In this document: piece by piece, positions 7,147 through 7,810 of the stretch | Layout: each line of letters starts with the position of its first letter | Numbering within the stretch: the stretch's first letter is position 1 | Origin: Actinomycetota bacterium | GTDB lineage: Bacteria; Actinomycetota; Actinomycetes; Streptosporangiales; Streptosporangiaceae | Assembly: GCA_003168295.1 (NCBI GenBank) | Contig: PMST01000523.1 | Span: 1,461-9,270 of the forward strand | Direction of reading: 5' to 3' | Length of the DNA: 7,810 nt | The notes under the pieces: generated by a model | What the model saw: the letters and a program-made list of their open reading frames with translations, nothing else | Told to the model about the DNA's origin: nothing | Database searches by the model: none | Translations under genes and position numbers: made by a program

Positions 7147-7810
7147 ATGGTCGATATCGCCCGCAGGGCGGGCGTGTCGCTGGCGACGGTGTCGCGGGCG
7201 CTGAGCAATGCTCCCGGCGTCGCCGCCGCCACCCGGGAACGGGTGCTAGCCGTCGCCGAGGAACTGTCCTACGTGGTCTCGCCCGAAGCGTCCCGCCTGT
7301 CCGGCGGCTCGACTCGGCGGGTTGCGGTCGTGGTACCGCACATCTCCCGGTGGTTCTTCGCCGCCATGCTCGAGGCGCTCGAGTCGGTACTACGCGAGGC
7401 CGACCTCGATTTGCTCCTGTACCACGTCGGTGACGCTGCGGACCGGCAGGCTTTCTTCGAGCGGCTTCCGGCCCGGCGCAAGGTCGACGCGGTCGTAGTA
7501 CTCGCGTTTCCGGTATCCGAGGCTGAGCAGCAGCGCCTGGAGCTGATGGGGGTCAGCATCCTGGCCGCCGGCGGCCAGAGCGCCGACTATCCTTACATCT
7601 GCATCGACGACGAGGCCGCCGGCCGGCAGGCCATGGACCACCTGATTTTCCTCGGCCACCGGCGCATCGCCATGATCGCCGCGTTCGACCCAGACCAGCT
7701 CGGCTGGCCCGACAGGCCCGGCCGCTCGGACGCCTACTACTCGGCTCTGCGCGAAGCGGGCATTGCCGCTGATCCCAGCCTCGTCACAACCGTGGACTGG
7801 GGCGGCTTGC
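7147..7810 (+). CDS. LacI/GalR-family transcriptional repressor (3' part missing)
   Basis: DNA-binding repressor, most likely controlling the divergent sugar operon and itself. 221 codons are present; the family is usually about 330-350 residues, so roughly a third lies beyond the right edge. The helix-turn-helix is clear at residues 3-21 (DIARRAGVSLATVSRALSN), followed by the expected helix (TRERVLAVAEELSYV). A hinge segment ASRLSGG (48-54) supplies the leucine typical of minor-groove insertion. The periplasmic-binding-protein-like effector domain begins at RRVAVVVPHIS (58-67) and includes ICIDDEAAGRQAMDHLIFLGHRRIAMI (151-177), a hallmark of the family. The effector sugar cannot be read directly. 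The ATG at 7147 has GGAG 9 nt upstream. In-frame GTGs at 7129 and 7120 lack a ribosome binding site, but the longer N-terminus (VNMVDIA) matches the family pattern seen in LacI (VTLYDVA), so a start at 7129, perhaps leaderless, remains possible. Confidence 0.93.
   Translation, partial: MVDIARRAGVSLATVSRALSNAPGVAAATRERVLAVAEELSYVVSPEASRLSGGSTRRVAVVVPHISRWFFAAMLEALESVLREADLDLLLYHVGDAADRQAFFERLPARRKVDAVVVLAFPVSEAEQQRLELMGVSILAAGGQSADYPYICIDDEAAGRQAMDHLIFLGHRRIAMIAAFDPDQLGWPDRPGRSDAYYSALREAGIAADPSLVTTVDWGGL

Overview
The window is high-GC DNA with GC-rich third codon positions, a GTG start, strong AGGAGG-type ribosome binding sites and a twin-arginine lipoprotein. Together these point to an actinomycete (Actinomycetota). 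I cannot place it to genus from sequence alone. No rRNA, tRNA, insertion sequence, CRISPR array or phage gene is visible.

Positions 1-6527 hold one operon of six genes, all on the minus strand. In transcription order (right to left) they are: a sugar-binding lipoprotein (5130-6527), two ABC permeases of the MalF and MalG type (4172-5098 and 3276-4172), a GH13 alpha-glucosidase (1490-3217), a beta-propeller glycosidase of the GH32/GH68 clan (457-1476), and an MsmK/MsiK/UgpC-type ABC ATPase cut off by the window start (1-476). Gaps are 34 bp or less by the longest frames (58 bp if the alpha-glucosidase starts at its preferred internal ATG), and two gene pairs overlap. The set reads as a complete import and hydrolysis cassette. 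The lipoprotein captures an oligosaccharide, the permeases and ATPase bring it in, and two cytoplasmic enzymes open it, one acting on alpha-glucosyl linkages and the other resembling beta-fructosyl enzymes. Sucrose, a sucrose isomer or a small glucosyl-fructoside is the best guess for the substrate. This is inference from the enzyme pair.

Positions 6528-7146 are the divergent control region. Reading towards the operon there is a clear promoter (TTGACA, 17-bp spacer, TATTTT). A perfect 14-bp palindrome typical of LacI-family operators lies directly downstream, followed by a leader of about 120 nt with three small predicted hairpins. A second, one-mismatch copy of the operator lies at 7087-7098, in front of the divergent regulator. 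The roughly 400 bp between the operators holds no convincing gene.

Positions 7147-7810 are the 5' part of a plus-strand LacI-family repressor gene, cut off by the window end. The two operators suggest that it represses the operon and its own gene. Overall this is a well-formed, familiar type of sugar-utilisation locus. The least ordinary parts are the clan GH-J enzyme, whose motifs mix GH68-like and GH32-like features, and the layout of the control region.
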